Below, in pieces: positions 1 through 10,844 of a stretch of DNA of 64,000 nucleotides (position 1 is the stretch's first letter; the number at the start of each line of letters is the position of its first letter). The position numbers and the translations under genes are program-made. This DNA is from Sequoia sempervirens (Eukaryota; Streptophyta; Pinopsida; Cupressales; Cupressaceae), in NCBI GenBank assembly GCA_007258455.2, contig VDFB02373365.1, forward strand, positions 220,169,841 to 220,233,840. Direction: 5' to 3'. A model generated the notes under the pieces. The model saw nothing but the letters and a program-made list of their open reading frames with translations, did not search any database and was not told the origin of the DNA.

Positions 1-648
1 AGAAAAGAAACCTATAAAAAATCAACTTTCTCATAACACGAGCATGTTTTGAAGTAGTAGAGATATGGTTGTTATTTTAGCAGGACATAATGTGCTCGCA
101 TTATAACATGAGCGTGTTTTGTATTGCTCTAAAATTGGTAAAAAAATAAATATACCTATGATCTCAAGGCCCACATTCTGCATATTCTTCTAGTTTTGCA
201 TGTTTTCTAATTAAAAAAAAGCTTTTTGATAATTTTGTGAAGTGTGCATGCAATTTTTTCACATTCCACCACCTTTTTCATGATATTTTCACCACCTTTG
301 CATGAAATAGCATTCATGTTGAAAGTCATATAATATCAATTAAAGTATTAATTCCATTCAAGAGTGATATACAATTGAAGTTTGGAGGGGAACAAGCTTT
401 TGAAAAAGTCAAATTATTGAGGAGTTTGAAGAAAGAAGAAGCAAAGGCAACATAATTGGGTAGAACTCCTCCATTTGAAACTCCAATTTTTTAGGTATGT
501 GAAGTTTTTACACATTTTCTTTCATTCCATTTTGGCTTGCTTTGATTTTTGTTATTTTGCATATTCCATGTTGGTCATTGTTTGTTTGTCATTATAACCT
601 TAGCTTGTCAATGCACATTTTAAATTACAAAATTCTTTACAATTTCCA

Positions 649-1189
649 ATTACATTTTTAAACCACATCTCTTTGAGGCATTTTGTTAAACAATTGACTT
701 ACCTTGTGTATTCTTCCATATTTTGTATACACATATATATGAAAAAAGTTATAAGTAAAATAATACATCATTTCTCAATCCCTTACTATGGATGTGCATA
801 CCACTCTCCAAAGCTTTCATTTTGGTATAGGCATGGGGGATGTTGGAAAATGTAGTTGAATTTGGTTTTACACCTACAAATTGCATATGCTTGCTAGAGC
901 CTTTTCAATAAATCTATTTTGTGCATATCCTGCAATCATTCTAGTCCACGAGGACATATATCATTGAGGTATTTTGTCAAATAGTTATACCAAGCAACTG
1001 ATTGCCATGTCTATGCTACCAAATTTTCCATACATGTCTACCAAAGCATTTTATCAAACAACATAGACAAGGCAATCAACTTTTTGAAGAAATGCCTCAA
1101 AGAAATGGGGTCTCATGGTGATGTGTATTTTATCAAACAACTGATTGCATTGTCTATGCTACCAAATTTTCCATACATGTCTTTACAAA
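649..1189 (-). pseudogene. PPR-protein pseudogene fragment (left arm)
   Basis: Read on the minus strand, broken frames spell typical PLS-class PPR wording: VDMYGKFGSIDMAI, then WTRMIAGYAQNRFIEKAL, then GVKPNSTTFSNIPHAYTK, then MKALESGMHIH. These correspond to successive repeats of organelle-targeted RNA-binding PPR proteins, normally several hundred residues long. Stops and frameshifts interrupt all of it, and no E or DYW tail is visible. It is the mirror copy of the right-arm fragment at 35160-35700. Short PPR pieces in the opposite orientation lie beside it, for example FEEMPQRNGVSW on the plus strand near 1088-1120. Recognition rests on motif wording, not on an alignment. Confidence 0.7.
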
Positions 1190-1474
1190 ATTGGAATATA
1201 CTCCTCCCACATTAATAGATCTTTGAATCTATTTTGGTTTTCATCTCTATTTCTAAATTTACCTCATCACTAAAGTTACCTCATCACTTATGTTGTGATA
1301 TATTTTAAATGTTTCCTTGATTAGTCTACCTCCAAGGGATTCTAACCCTTCTCTCCATTGTTTCAAGACTCTTTATTCAAGGCTAAGTTAGCAACATGGG
1401 GAAAGATGCAGCCTATCTTGCAATCATGGCATGCCACAAGACAATGCGGTAGGGTTGACAAGGTAGGGGCAATG

Positions 1475-2130
1475 TGAAAAAATGCCTCATAGAAATGGGG
1501 ACTCACGGTGATTTACATCACCGTGAGTTCCCATGACAAGGTAGGGGCAACGTGAAAAAATGCCTCATAGAAATGGGGACTCGCGGTGATTTACATCACC
1601 GTGAGTGCCCATTTCTATGAGGCATTTTTTCACGCTGCCCCTACCTTGTGAACCTTACCGAATTGGAAAGCTAGTGAGCTCACTAGCTTGCCAATGCTCA
1701 CATGATTTTTTTGGATGGAATGCCTTGAAGAAATGTGGTAATGTGGCATGCCATGATTTCAAGATAGGCTCAAAAATGGAAGCATGGGCAAGGCATGTGA
1801 ATTGTTTGACAATAATGTTTTCGTAGACATGTATGCAAAATGTGGTACCTTTGACAAGCTAGTGAGATTACTAGCTTTCCAATTCGGTAGGGTTGACAAG
1901 GTAGGGGTAGTGTGAAAAAATGCCTCATAGAAATGGGGTCTCACGGTGATGTACTCACTAGCTTTCCAATTCGGTAGGGTTGAAAAGGTAGGGGTGGTGT
2001 GAAAAAATGCCTCATAGAAATGGGGTCTCACGGTGATGTACCATGAGACCCCATTTCTATGAGACATTTTTTCACGCTGCCCATACCTTGTTAACGCTAC
2101 CGAATTAGCAAGCTAGTGAGCTCACTAGCT
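1475..2130. repeat. Cluster of hairpins built from PPR fragments (left arm)
   Basis: Several nested palindromes occur here. One pairs 1536-1590 with 1595-1649 around a 4-base loop. A second pairs 1968-2030 with 2044-2106. A short one pairs 1498-1512 with 1517-1531. The 20-base palindrome AGCTAGTGAGCTCACTAGCT occurs perfectly at 1669-1688 and 2111-2130. The repeated unit contains KMPHRNGVSW-like and FVDMYAKCG-like codons (plus strand, about 1810-1850), so it derives from PPR coding sequence. A direct copy of the unit also lies at about 1893-1959. Transcripts in either direction would fold into long stems. Confidence 0.8.
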
Positions 2131-3338
2131 TACCAATTCTCACATGATTTTTTTGATGAAACACCTTAAAGAAATGTGGTAATGTAGCATGCCATGATTG
2201 CAAGGTAGGCTCAAAATGGAAGCATGAACAAGGAATTTGAATTGTTTGAAAATAATTTTTTCATAGAAATGTATGCAAAATGTGGTAGCATTGACAAGCT
2301 AGTGATCTCACTAGCTTGCCAATGCGGTATGGTTGACAAGGTAGGGGCAACATGAAAAAATGCCTCATAGAAATGGGGACTCACGATGATGTACTCACAT
2401 GATTTTTTGGATGGAATTCCTTAAAGAAATGTGGTAATGTGGCATGCCATGATTGCAAGATAGGCTCAAAATGTTGTCAAAAACTTGCAAATGTTGTCAT
2501 TAGTGTTAACAGAGGACTTGGTGGTTTGTTTTTCAGTTGCAAATGGTTGTAACATGTTAAATATGCCATGTAACATTGATCACAAAGGTTGGAGAAAGTT
2601 GGAATGAGAAGATCTTCATTTTGCCATGTTCTATTTGCAATTTTCCGTGTAATTTAGTCTAAGAAACATGTTGTATAGCTTGGTACAATCCAGTACAACC
2701 CTGCTAGTGATTGAGGAAGTTGACGGAGTGTCTCAGCTCTCTAATGCTTTGTGTCTAATCAAATTTCATTGTATTTTGTGAAAGATTTTAGGACAAATAA
2801 AATCAATGGACAAAGTTTCCACAATTAAAAACCCATGAAAATTGGTGGAAATCTTTGTCCTGATGTTTCCCACAAGTTGGAAAAAGGAGGATTCTTGGTT
2901 TGCAAGTTTGAAGAAATTCTTAATGATAGCATGCTTGCTTTAGTGTGTAAACAGTCCTAAAAACCCTAGGTTCTTTGTTGTTGTGATTGATCTATGCACT
3001 GTTTTTGATGGAGAGGTGAAGAATCATAGTGGAATGTTGTTAGGGGGTCTATACAAGCCTAGGGATTCACATAACAAGTGTTCTTACCTTTTTTGGGGTC
3101 ATTGCTTTGAATACACCTAATGGAAACAAGACCTAGGTTGCATGATTCATTGTGTCAATCACTTCATTGAAGCTATGTATGTCTGGAAAAATTTAGAGTA
3201 TGTTGAAACAAGTCTGAGTAGATCAAGTTTCCCATATTCCATGTTGCCTTCAATGGTTGAGTGTCACTAGGGTGTTGTCCCATGTTTTCATGTACATTAG
3301 GAAGCCTTTAGGCATTGATTGGGATGAGTCATTGTATG

Positions 3339-6300
3339 TAGTGTATAAAGGCAGTAAAGTTGTGTAAGAATAGTCCTTCCTCTGCATCAAAATCCATACA
3401 AATGTACAAATTACTAAAGCAAGTGCCTGAAAATTGATTTTTTAAATTTAAAATGTTATCTCACACCAAAATATAGAGTGTTATATATAAAAAAAAATCA
3501 CAGCCCTTTTGGTTGCAATCATGGCATCCATTTCACACTCAGAGGCTTCTAAAAAATTGATATCCAAAATCACCTATTAAAAAGAAGAAACATGAAAACA
3601 AGAAACACTAAAAAGATTGCAAACAACACAATTGGTTACCAACTTAGCGTGTTCACATTGGATTCACCAAAATGTAAGCATGAAATTGAAAAAAGCAAAT
3701 TGTAAGCATAAATAAACTAACAAATCAAAATTCATATTTACCAATCTCACTACAAACCTCATACTAAGTTTGTTATATCAACTTGCTCATTAGGAATGTG
3801 GATGCAACTCAACAATGTAACATTGTGTTGTTTTGATAATGGTTTTTGAAAAATATATTTGCATAAATATTTGAGATATAAAAATGATGAGAGGATGAGG
3901 GTATTTATATATTTTTCTAAGAAATTAAATGGATGGATGAGGATAAGATTGAAGACTTGAGTTAACTAGAAAAGTTGTGGACTCAACTCAACTAAAATTG
4001 GAAATTTGTTAGTTCAAGCTCCAAGGAGGATAATAATGAAATATTTAATTTTATAAATGGATAAATAAAATAGTGATGACATGAAGAAATCCCATCATCC
4101 CCTACTCATAGTTGTCCATGCATTGTGATTTAGACCTCAAATTGCATTAAAACTACCTACAAAAAGTTTGAAATCTAAATGAGAGGCATGGAAGAACATG
4201 CTACAAATCAAAAATATATTATCATCATTCATTGTTCCCCTAGATATGATGTGTTAGGTCATGATCAAGCTAAGAAATCTACTAAATGGTGCCAAGGGAT
4301 GGTGTGAACACTATCAAGCCTAAAAAATCCCAACCATCACATTAAATGTATTATGAGCTACCATTATCTTTTATTTCCTCTAAATGTGTGGCCTTTAGAA
4401 TAAATAATTACTTATGAGTGCAATCCAATTTGATTTGGCAACTATAGAGCTCCATCAGATCACTTTTGGTAGTTTTAGGACATTTTTCCCCTTTATAATT
4501 GTAACATAGTTTTAGGAAGAATTTTTTTGACAAGTATACTTAGGTAAATTTTGGAGGGCAGAGAATAGAATGTCAAGGAAGATATGGAGTGGGTACTTGA
4601 GTAGAAGGAAGCCCACAAATTTTAATTTAATAAAGCACTCTAGGAAAAAAAGTTGAGTGGGGAGTCAAATATCGAAGGAGGTCCATATGAGGAACTCAAG
4701 GGATGGTCTAAAACTCTAGTTTGAAATATTAGAAAGTCTTTAAATGTAAAGAATTGGGAAGTTGACATGAGGGGAAAGGTATGCCAGGAAGGTGAAGTCT
4801 AACAGGCCAATAAGAATATAGAGAAGTTGTGGTGATGGGTGGAGTGGCATATTAGGATGGACAAGTATGAAATGTTGATAGAAACAAAGGAAAATTGGAC
4901 TTAGGAAAAAAAACATGCTCACATGAGGAATTCTATAACTCTAATAACTACCCAAACTTAGATAATTTACTATAAAATGACCAACACAATTTTTTAAAGA
5001 TTTTTTTAATTGTCTGTACATGGGGGTGACATAGGGCAACACTTAGGAACTTTTAGTAACCAAGGAACAACTCAAATATTTATTAAATCAATTATTAATG
5101 GTGGGAAAAAAAGGATCAAGACACACAAAAGGGAAGAGACTCAAGAAAAATTTAGCATTGCAAGATTGTATCCCAATAGGTTCCATCTATTTAGGAAAGT
5201 GTATTAATTAATGAGCTTGTGACTTGTACAAGAAATATGTAGTTCTAAGATTATTATAGGCTTATCAAATAAAATAAAATCAATCGTGATAGTAATTGTG
5301 TAGAATAGTAGGTGGTGATGCAAAGGAAGTGTTTAAAGATTATGGATAAATTATTATCTTACCTTGAATCACCAATGTTTCAATAGCTATATCATGTTAA
5401 ATACATTATAGATCCTTTTTGTAGTACCCCTAAATTCATGTTGTCATTGAATTTATTTGGGAGTATAGTAATTTACATATACAATCAATAAGAGAGAAGG
5501 ATTGTTTTGCTCCATTGCATGGTTGTTATGGCCAATTTTTTTAAAGAACATTACTTGAAGATGTGGAGATATAATGAAATCTTTGTTGTTAATTATTTTG
5601 ATTGTATTTTTAGTCAACAAGGGTTCAGTTTTTTTTTTTATGAAAAAGGTGTTTTTCATGAAATTGTACATAGGCTACAAAGCAACATTGATTTTGAAAG
5701 AAATTACTTGTTATCTCCTATTTTTCATAACATCAAAATTAAGCATGTAGATGTATACAATTTTAAATCTTCAATACAAATTTCTAAGGATTTAAATATA
5801 ATAACTACTAAAACATGCAATTGGTTAAATTAAAGTACATTCATAAATGCTTGAGTTCAATCTTTGTGGACCAATGTATGTTTTTCCTAAATGCAACATC
5901 AATAAAAGCAAGATTAACAAGAGTTTTTTTTCCATATGAGAAGCCCAACATCACAAGAACTAAATGGAAAATTACTCAATTATTATTTTATTTGTTCTAT
6001 CAATAAACCTATTAGTCAAACAAAATATTTAGCTTTACAACCTTTGTGAACTACAAGCAAGGTTGCATTTTCCATCTAATTGGAGATTATGGAATATTCA
6101 AAATGTATTTATTATATTTTAAGTAAATATAGCATGTTTTCATTCACTTAAGAAGGTCAAATTTTGAAATGTATAAGGGGTAGGTTCATTCTAGAGAGTT
6201 TGGAGTGTATTCCAAATATCTTGAAGTACATTTCGTAGAGCTTCAAGTGCATTCTATAATTAATTATTTCAAATTTTGTATCATGAATGATTTAAGGTAC

Positions 6301-6857
6301 AAGAAGAATGGTTTGAAAAAGAGTGCAATGGGAATACTACCATTGATTTACAAAATAAAGTATATAACTATAATATGGCATCTCTATCATCTCATACAGA
6401 ACCATCCATAATACCAATTACTTAAATTCAATATTATAATACAAATGAAGAGGTGAATAGTAAATAAAATGGTGGAAATGATGCATGTTGGTAGATGACA
6501 ATCGACATGGGTGCTTTCATAGTCAAGGAACTAGTTTACTACGCTTCTACATTTTCCATGAGCCTAGTTGGATGTTTTGTGTTACAACAATGGTATAAGT
6601 TGAGTAGTGATCATGACTCACAATAGTTGGTATTTGATTACATAAAAATACATTTGAGAAACAACATTGTTATGATTCCTCTTATCTACAATATGATATT
6701 GGAAAGCTTTTTCAACCAATTTAAAATATAATTAGGAATAGAGTGAAGAAGAAATATTTTAGAAATATAAGGTGACAAATTTGAGAGTTGTCTAAATAAA
6801 TTTAGACAAAGAATTTACTTGGCATTAAATTTTCTCTATTAACTATATAATGTGAAA
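3339..6857. other. AT-rich stretch with no recognised gene
   Basis: I see no conserved domain. The longest open frame is 108 codons at 5507-5833 on the plus strand (Phe/Asn/Ile-rich, matching no family I know), followed by a 63-codon frame at 5815-6006. Both have the composition expected of AT-rich non-coding DNA. The first bases (3339-3420) continue the sequence of the left inverted-repeat arm and include a TATA-like GTATAAAGG, possibly the core promoter of a solo LTR. Confidence 0.4.
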
Positions 6858-7232
6858 AATAAGATTGAATTTTAGTATATATAAGTGAACTAGAATGTTG
6901 AGACGATGTAATGGAGTGGCAACTACATATGTGTGAGTTGCTTTTAATATTGCTATATACAATAAATATACATAGGAAGTGACAAAAATGATGTACATGT
7001 GGACAATATATATGCACGCATAGTCTGAATTGAACAAGTTCAAATGCCAATAAATAGGAGTAAAGTTTAGTGTACAAAAGTGAACTAGAATGTTGAGAGG
7101 GGGTGGTAGAGAGGTGGCTACATATGTGTGAGTGGCTTTCAATATTGTTACATGTAATGAATAGGAATAGGAAGTAACAAAAATGATCTACATGGACAAT
7201 ATGCATACAAACATAATTTGAATTGAACAAGT
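6858..7232. repeat. Tandem duplication, about 190-bp unit, two copies
   Basis: The blocks 6858-7048 and about 7050-7232 repeat the same order of words: AGTGAACTAGAATGTTGAGA, a Met-free stretch with ACATATGTGTGAGT, then TGACAAAAATGAT, then GAATTGAACAAGTT. The copies differ at roughly one base in seven. Overlapping minus-strand open frames here are by-products of the duplication. Confidence 0.8.
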
Positions 7233-8391
7233 TTGCTATTTGTCTATTCCTTTTTCCTCTCCAATATATTTTTATTGATATAATGTAAATTTATCATGGA
7301 TAACAAATATTTATAATAAAAACCACACTAACAAAGCCTATTAAAACAATGTGATACACTAATATTTGTGTAAGTGATGGAGATGTATCATAAATTCGAT
7401 TTAATTGTTGGAACTTTTTATGAGGATGTGTAGAAGAATATGCAAGAATTTTAGTGATCTGAATTAGCTTTTGTACTAATTCAGATTTAAATGTATAGGA
7501 TGTTATATAAGAGATACCAACATTTCAATATTAACTCTTAAGTGCCTACTAAGATTGTAACTTTATATACAACCATTTATATAGTGGATTATACATTTAA
7601 AAAAGTTAATTAAAATATAAAATTATAGTAAATAATATAAGATGTAAATTTTTCAAAATTAAAAAAGGAACTTAAACAAAAAATTATAAATTTTCCAATC
7701 AATAAAATTTATTTAATTATTTATAATAATTTAATAAATTAAAATTTATTTTTTAATATCTATTTTAAATTTATAAAATAAGAAAAATATATATTATTAA
7801 ATAATTATTTTATAAATATATATTTTTATTCGGTGAGATTCTACTTTAATTTTTAATATTACTTTCTTATACTTAAAATGTGTTTCTATTTAAAGATTCA
7901 TATGAGGATGTTTCTAGACATTAGGAAACACCATATAAAATTAATAATTTTTTATAAAGGTTACTAAGATATATCATAACTTCTAAAAGATGTAAAGAAA
8001 TACATTATAGACTTGTAATTTTCTATTTTTTACATTAAAATTTACAAGTTTTTTAAGTAGAAAAAAAAAGGATATTACAAAGAAACAATATTTAGACATA
8101 AGATGCATGCATGCATTGAAGTTTTATCAAATGATTGAACATATAATCATTTTTGGGGACCATCGTACCATGCTTTTAGAATAATTGCATTCCCCTCCTA
8201 ATCTTTGTTTACAAGTAATTATGGTTTAAAATATTTGTTATAATCATAATGGTGATTTTCATATATCAATATAATTAATATTTGCTTTTCGTGACATTTA
8301 TTTCAATACAATTTAAAATGTTAGTCTTTTAAAATTTTAAGCATTTAGTATTTATATTCTTTGCAATTATGTATGATTATTATTCATTAAA
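7233..8391. other. Very AT-rich stretch, no gene seen
   Basis: Composition becomes extreme between about 7560 and 7830, with long runs of A/T only. No open frame of note, RNA gene or repeat unit is visible. Confidence 0.5.
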
Positions 8392-8394
8392 TTC

Positions 8395-8426
<32 letters not shown>
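8392..8426. repeat. AT/GA microsatellite
   Basis: An (AT)n run switches directly into a (GA)n run, then into the G-rich tract that follows. Confidence 0.9.
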
Positions 8427-8518
8427 TGAGTGGACGGGAGGCGAAGAGGGACGGTTGAGGGGGACGGGGGCAAGGGGGAAAGGGTGAGTGACAGGGGTAG
8501 GGGAGGTAGGGGGGAAGC
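8427..8518 (+). other. G-rich purine tract
   Basis: About 90 bases contain repeated runs of three to six G, almost without C, in a region otherwise near 30% GC. At least four closely spaced G runs fit the general G-quadruplex pattern. Confidence 0.6.
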
Positions 8519-8524
8519 CTAAGT

Positions 8525-8870
8525 CTCATCCCTTATTATTGCACTTCTAGAGTTTTGAATCTTGGTGGATGGCGTAATCAAGGAACATATCACCATCCCC
8601 GTTAATGGTTACTAAGGGATGGGACTATTATTAATATGGGGGACAAGAATAAAAATGAGCACTTGGATGCCATTCAATTTTTTGTTGATTCCAAATACAC
8701 ACATACCTATCGTCCAACTCTTTTTTTTAAAGTGGTGTCCGAGTGTCATCTCCCATACTAACAATAGTCCTATACCTTGATAACCATTAATGAGGATGAT
8801 GATATGTTCCTTGATTAAACCATCCACTAAGATTCAAAACTCGAGAGGTGCAATAAATAAGAAATGGGGT
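8525..8870. mobile_element. Foldback / MITE-like inverted repeat
   Basis: The segment starting ATTATTGCACTTCTAGAG near 8533 returns inverted near 8850, and both arms carry GTTTTGAATCTT, GGTGGATGG / AGTGGATGG and AATCAAGGAACATATCA. Arms of roughly 110-130 bases at about 80% match flank a spacer of about 90 bases. No transposase or target duplication was identified. It could be a MITE, a decayed foldback element or an inverted-repeat small-RNA locus. Confidence 0.7.
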
Positions 8871-9949
8871 CCACGCTCAAACAACTTTGATGGAATGGAT
8901 ATCTCTCGAACTAGTACTCCCAATACAAACAAAAAAATCAATAAAAAATTTAATTCATCCACCTCAGTTTTTCTTCTGGTTTAGAATTAAAAGCCATTTC
9001 CGTGCTTCAAGTGGTAAAATACTTTCAATTTTCCAATTGGTCGCCTTCTTTAATCTGTACTGTAATTCATCTATTGTATAATGACAAAACTAATGTGTTA
9101 CAGTCAAAAGTTGCCATTCAATTTAAAGACGGTCTTTCGTCATGATTGAGAATGTTTAGTATTATTGCCGCTGTACAGTGGTCGCTAAAGACGCGTGAAA
9201 ACCTCATCATATCTGAGCCCTTGTCGTTTTAGGACATAAAATCTAGTGCAAATACATAAAAAAAGGAGCAGGAGGGGAGCCTTCTCAAGATTCGAACATG
9301 GGTGGCTCTGTCAAAAGACGCACAGGACTGACCAGTCACAGTCCTGAACGGGAAAGATTGTTCTTTTAACCTTTTTGGGTGATGGGGATAGTTTGTAATG
9401 TTTCGTGCAGGTACTGTCCGGTCATCCATTATTGTTGTGTCGTCCCGTAGCAGGCACCCACATGAGCAATATGGCGTTGCGTCAGATCCAAAATAATTAA
9501 AAAAATATCAGTTGGCGTATGGAAGGCCATCCCCATTTCTTATTGATTGACGGTACAGTTCAGGGATTAGGTTTCAGGTTCGAATCACATGGGAGGAGGT
9601 TCTTCATTTATAGTTTTAATTAGGTATTGAAGTTTGGAAGAGAGGTAGGGTAGGTATGTTTGCATTTAAGTGTAATTAGTCTGATAGGTTTTTCTTCAAG
9701 TTTAAAATTGATGGGTAAATCTGTCTCGCGTCTGAAAACAAGATTTACCCACTGTTAAATTACTATTGAGTTGTGACTTGTGGGAAAACAAGTTTCAGCT
9801 GCTGATAAATCAGGTGTCATTTAATAGTAAACTCCTCCAAAATATCATGTGAAATCCTCCAAAAACCAAAATCAAATAATACCCAATTTCTATAAAAGAC
9901 AAATCTAGATTTATCTTAGTGGATAAAATCTTTAGACATAATCCTTGAA
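8871..9949. other. Intergenic stretch with tRNA B-box-like motifs
   Basis: No gene is recognised. Two words match the internal RNA polymerase III B box: GGTTCGAATC on the plus strand near 9571-9580, and GTTCGAATCTTGAG on the minus strand near 9290. Neither has a clear A box or tRNA cloverleaf. A small hairpin with arms TGGGTAAATCT / AGATTTACCCA lies at about 9711-9752. Confidence 0.3.
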
Positions 9950-10844
9950 CCTTTTCTAGGTGCAAGTGCTAGATAGGTATTATAAAAGTGGGATGACAAT
10001 GTTGGTTTTATTGCTTCTTCTTGGTTGCATTGTGTTCAACCAAAACACAAGGGTGATTTAAGAATCATTGAGCCCAAAACTCAAGGGTTGTGCCTTGCTG
10101 CGAAGTGGATTATTAGAGCAGCTAAAAAGGTTGAACCATGGAAAATCCTTGTTTGTAACCGAATTTTTCAAGTTACAACAAATAAAAATAGTAGTCAGTC
10201 AATTGGATTGATAAAATTATTATGTCTCCCTTCTTCAAAATCAAGAACTCCTTTCCTTTGCAGTCCATTTAGAAAGCTTGGCAACAGGTGTGCCAATTTT
10301 TATAATGGAATGATTCCTCTCTGGAACATGGTTTAGCTTTGTTTCATCATCTATCTAGTTGAATAAACTTGTTAATTACCATAATCAACCATCCTAGACA
10401 TATTTGTTATTTGTATAAGAAAGGTGTTCAACAATTTAAAGACATTTGGGATTTTATTACTTTTGAATGGGTTTCATGACTGAAAATCAAATAGCAATAT
10501 GGGTTAAAAATCAAGTACAAAGAATTTATGATATTTGTGCAATCATTAATCCCTCGTGAGTTATCTATGAAAATTTGTACTCCCAAGGAATGCAATTTTT
10601 TTACAGATTGGAAATGGCTATCTTTTTCTCATTTCAATTATCTCCCAGTGACTTAGAAAATATATTTACATTCCCTATCTCATTGGAAGATCACTCCTCA
10701 CCTCAATCATAAATGAAAATACAAATTTAGTGCCAAAAAGCGGACCAAAATGAGTGCACAAATATGGAAATTCAAAACTGATGCAAAGACACAATTGTTG
10801 GCCTAAAAAGTTTTACATCATAAACTGTCAGTTGGAAATAGAAT
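9950..10844 (+). pseudogene. LINE (non-LTR retrotransposon) 3' fragment, zf-RVT region
   Basis: The frame at 10025-10336 contains QPKHKGDLRIIEPKTQGL followed by LAAKWIIRAAKKVEPWKI. This matches the conserved stretch just after the reverse transcriptase of plant LINEs (consensus like PKKxGGLGIxxLxxxNxALLAKW). Just before 10844 another frame gives IWKFKTDAKTQLLA and KVLHHKLSVGNRI, the zf-RVT type zinc-binding domain (WKLKVPPKIKxFLWxxLHxxLPTxxRL). Stops and frameshifts interrupt it. The LTR element starting at 10845 cuts the reading frame inside this domain, so the LINE is older. Endonuclease and RT parts are not visible upstream. Confidence 0.75.

Larger units (their letters stand above)
1..3338. 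repeat. Left arm of a 3.3-kb inverted repeat
   Basis: This segment is the reverse complement of 33011-36348. Paired positions sum to 36349 throughout, so no net insertion or deletion separates the arms, and each stretch I compared (around 1-120, 961-1000, 2221-2340, 2461-2520 and 3001-3060) was identical. Homology reaches the first base of the window, so the arm may extend further left. It stops at about 3338, where the right arm is replaced by the LTR end of another element. The arm holds PPR pseudogene pieces (about 650-2450) and, from about 2470, a stretch that may be the U3 of a solo LTR leading to a TATA-like GTATAAAGG near 3343. It is either a recent inverted duplication or an assembly artefact. 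Confidence 0.93.

Noticed and set aside
1759..2067. 102-codon minus-strand frame and its identical twin at 34282-34590
   Set aside because: It runs through PPR-derived hairpin repeats; the repeated TVRPHFYEAFFHTTPT wording is the antisense of the PPR unit, not a protein family.
5507..5833. 108-codon plus-strand frame
   Set aside because: AT-driven composition, no homology I recognise, and an opposed frame over the same bases; not called as a gene.
6802..7230. 142- and 99-codon minus-strand frames with repeated Cys/His/Ser wording
   Set aside because: They arise from the 190-bp tandem duplication and match nothing known; the His/Cys spacing does not fit a zinc-finger class.
8612..8984. Frames of 71 and 64 codons on opposite strands
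   Set aside because: They are the two arms of the foldback element read in opposite directions.
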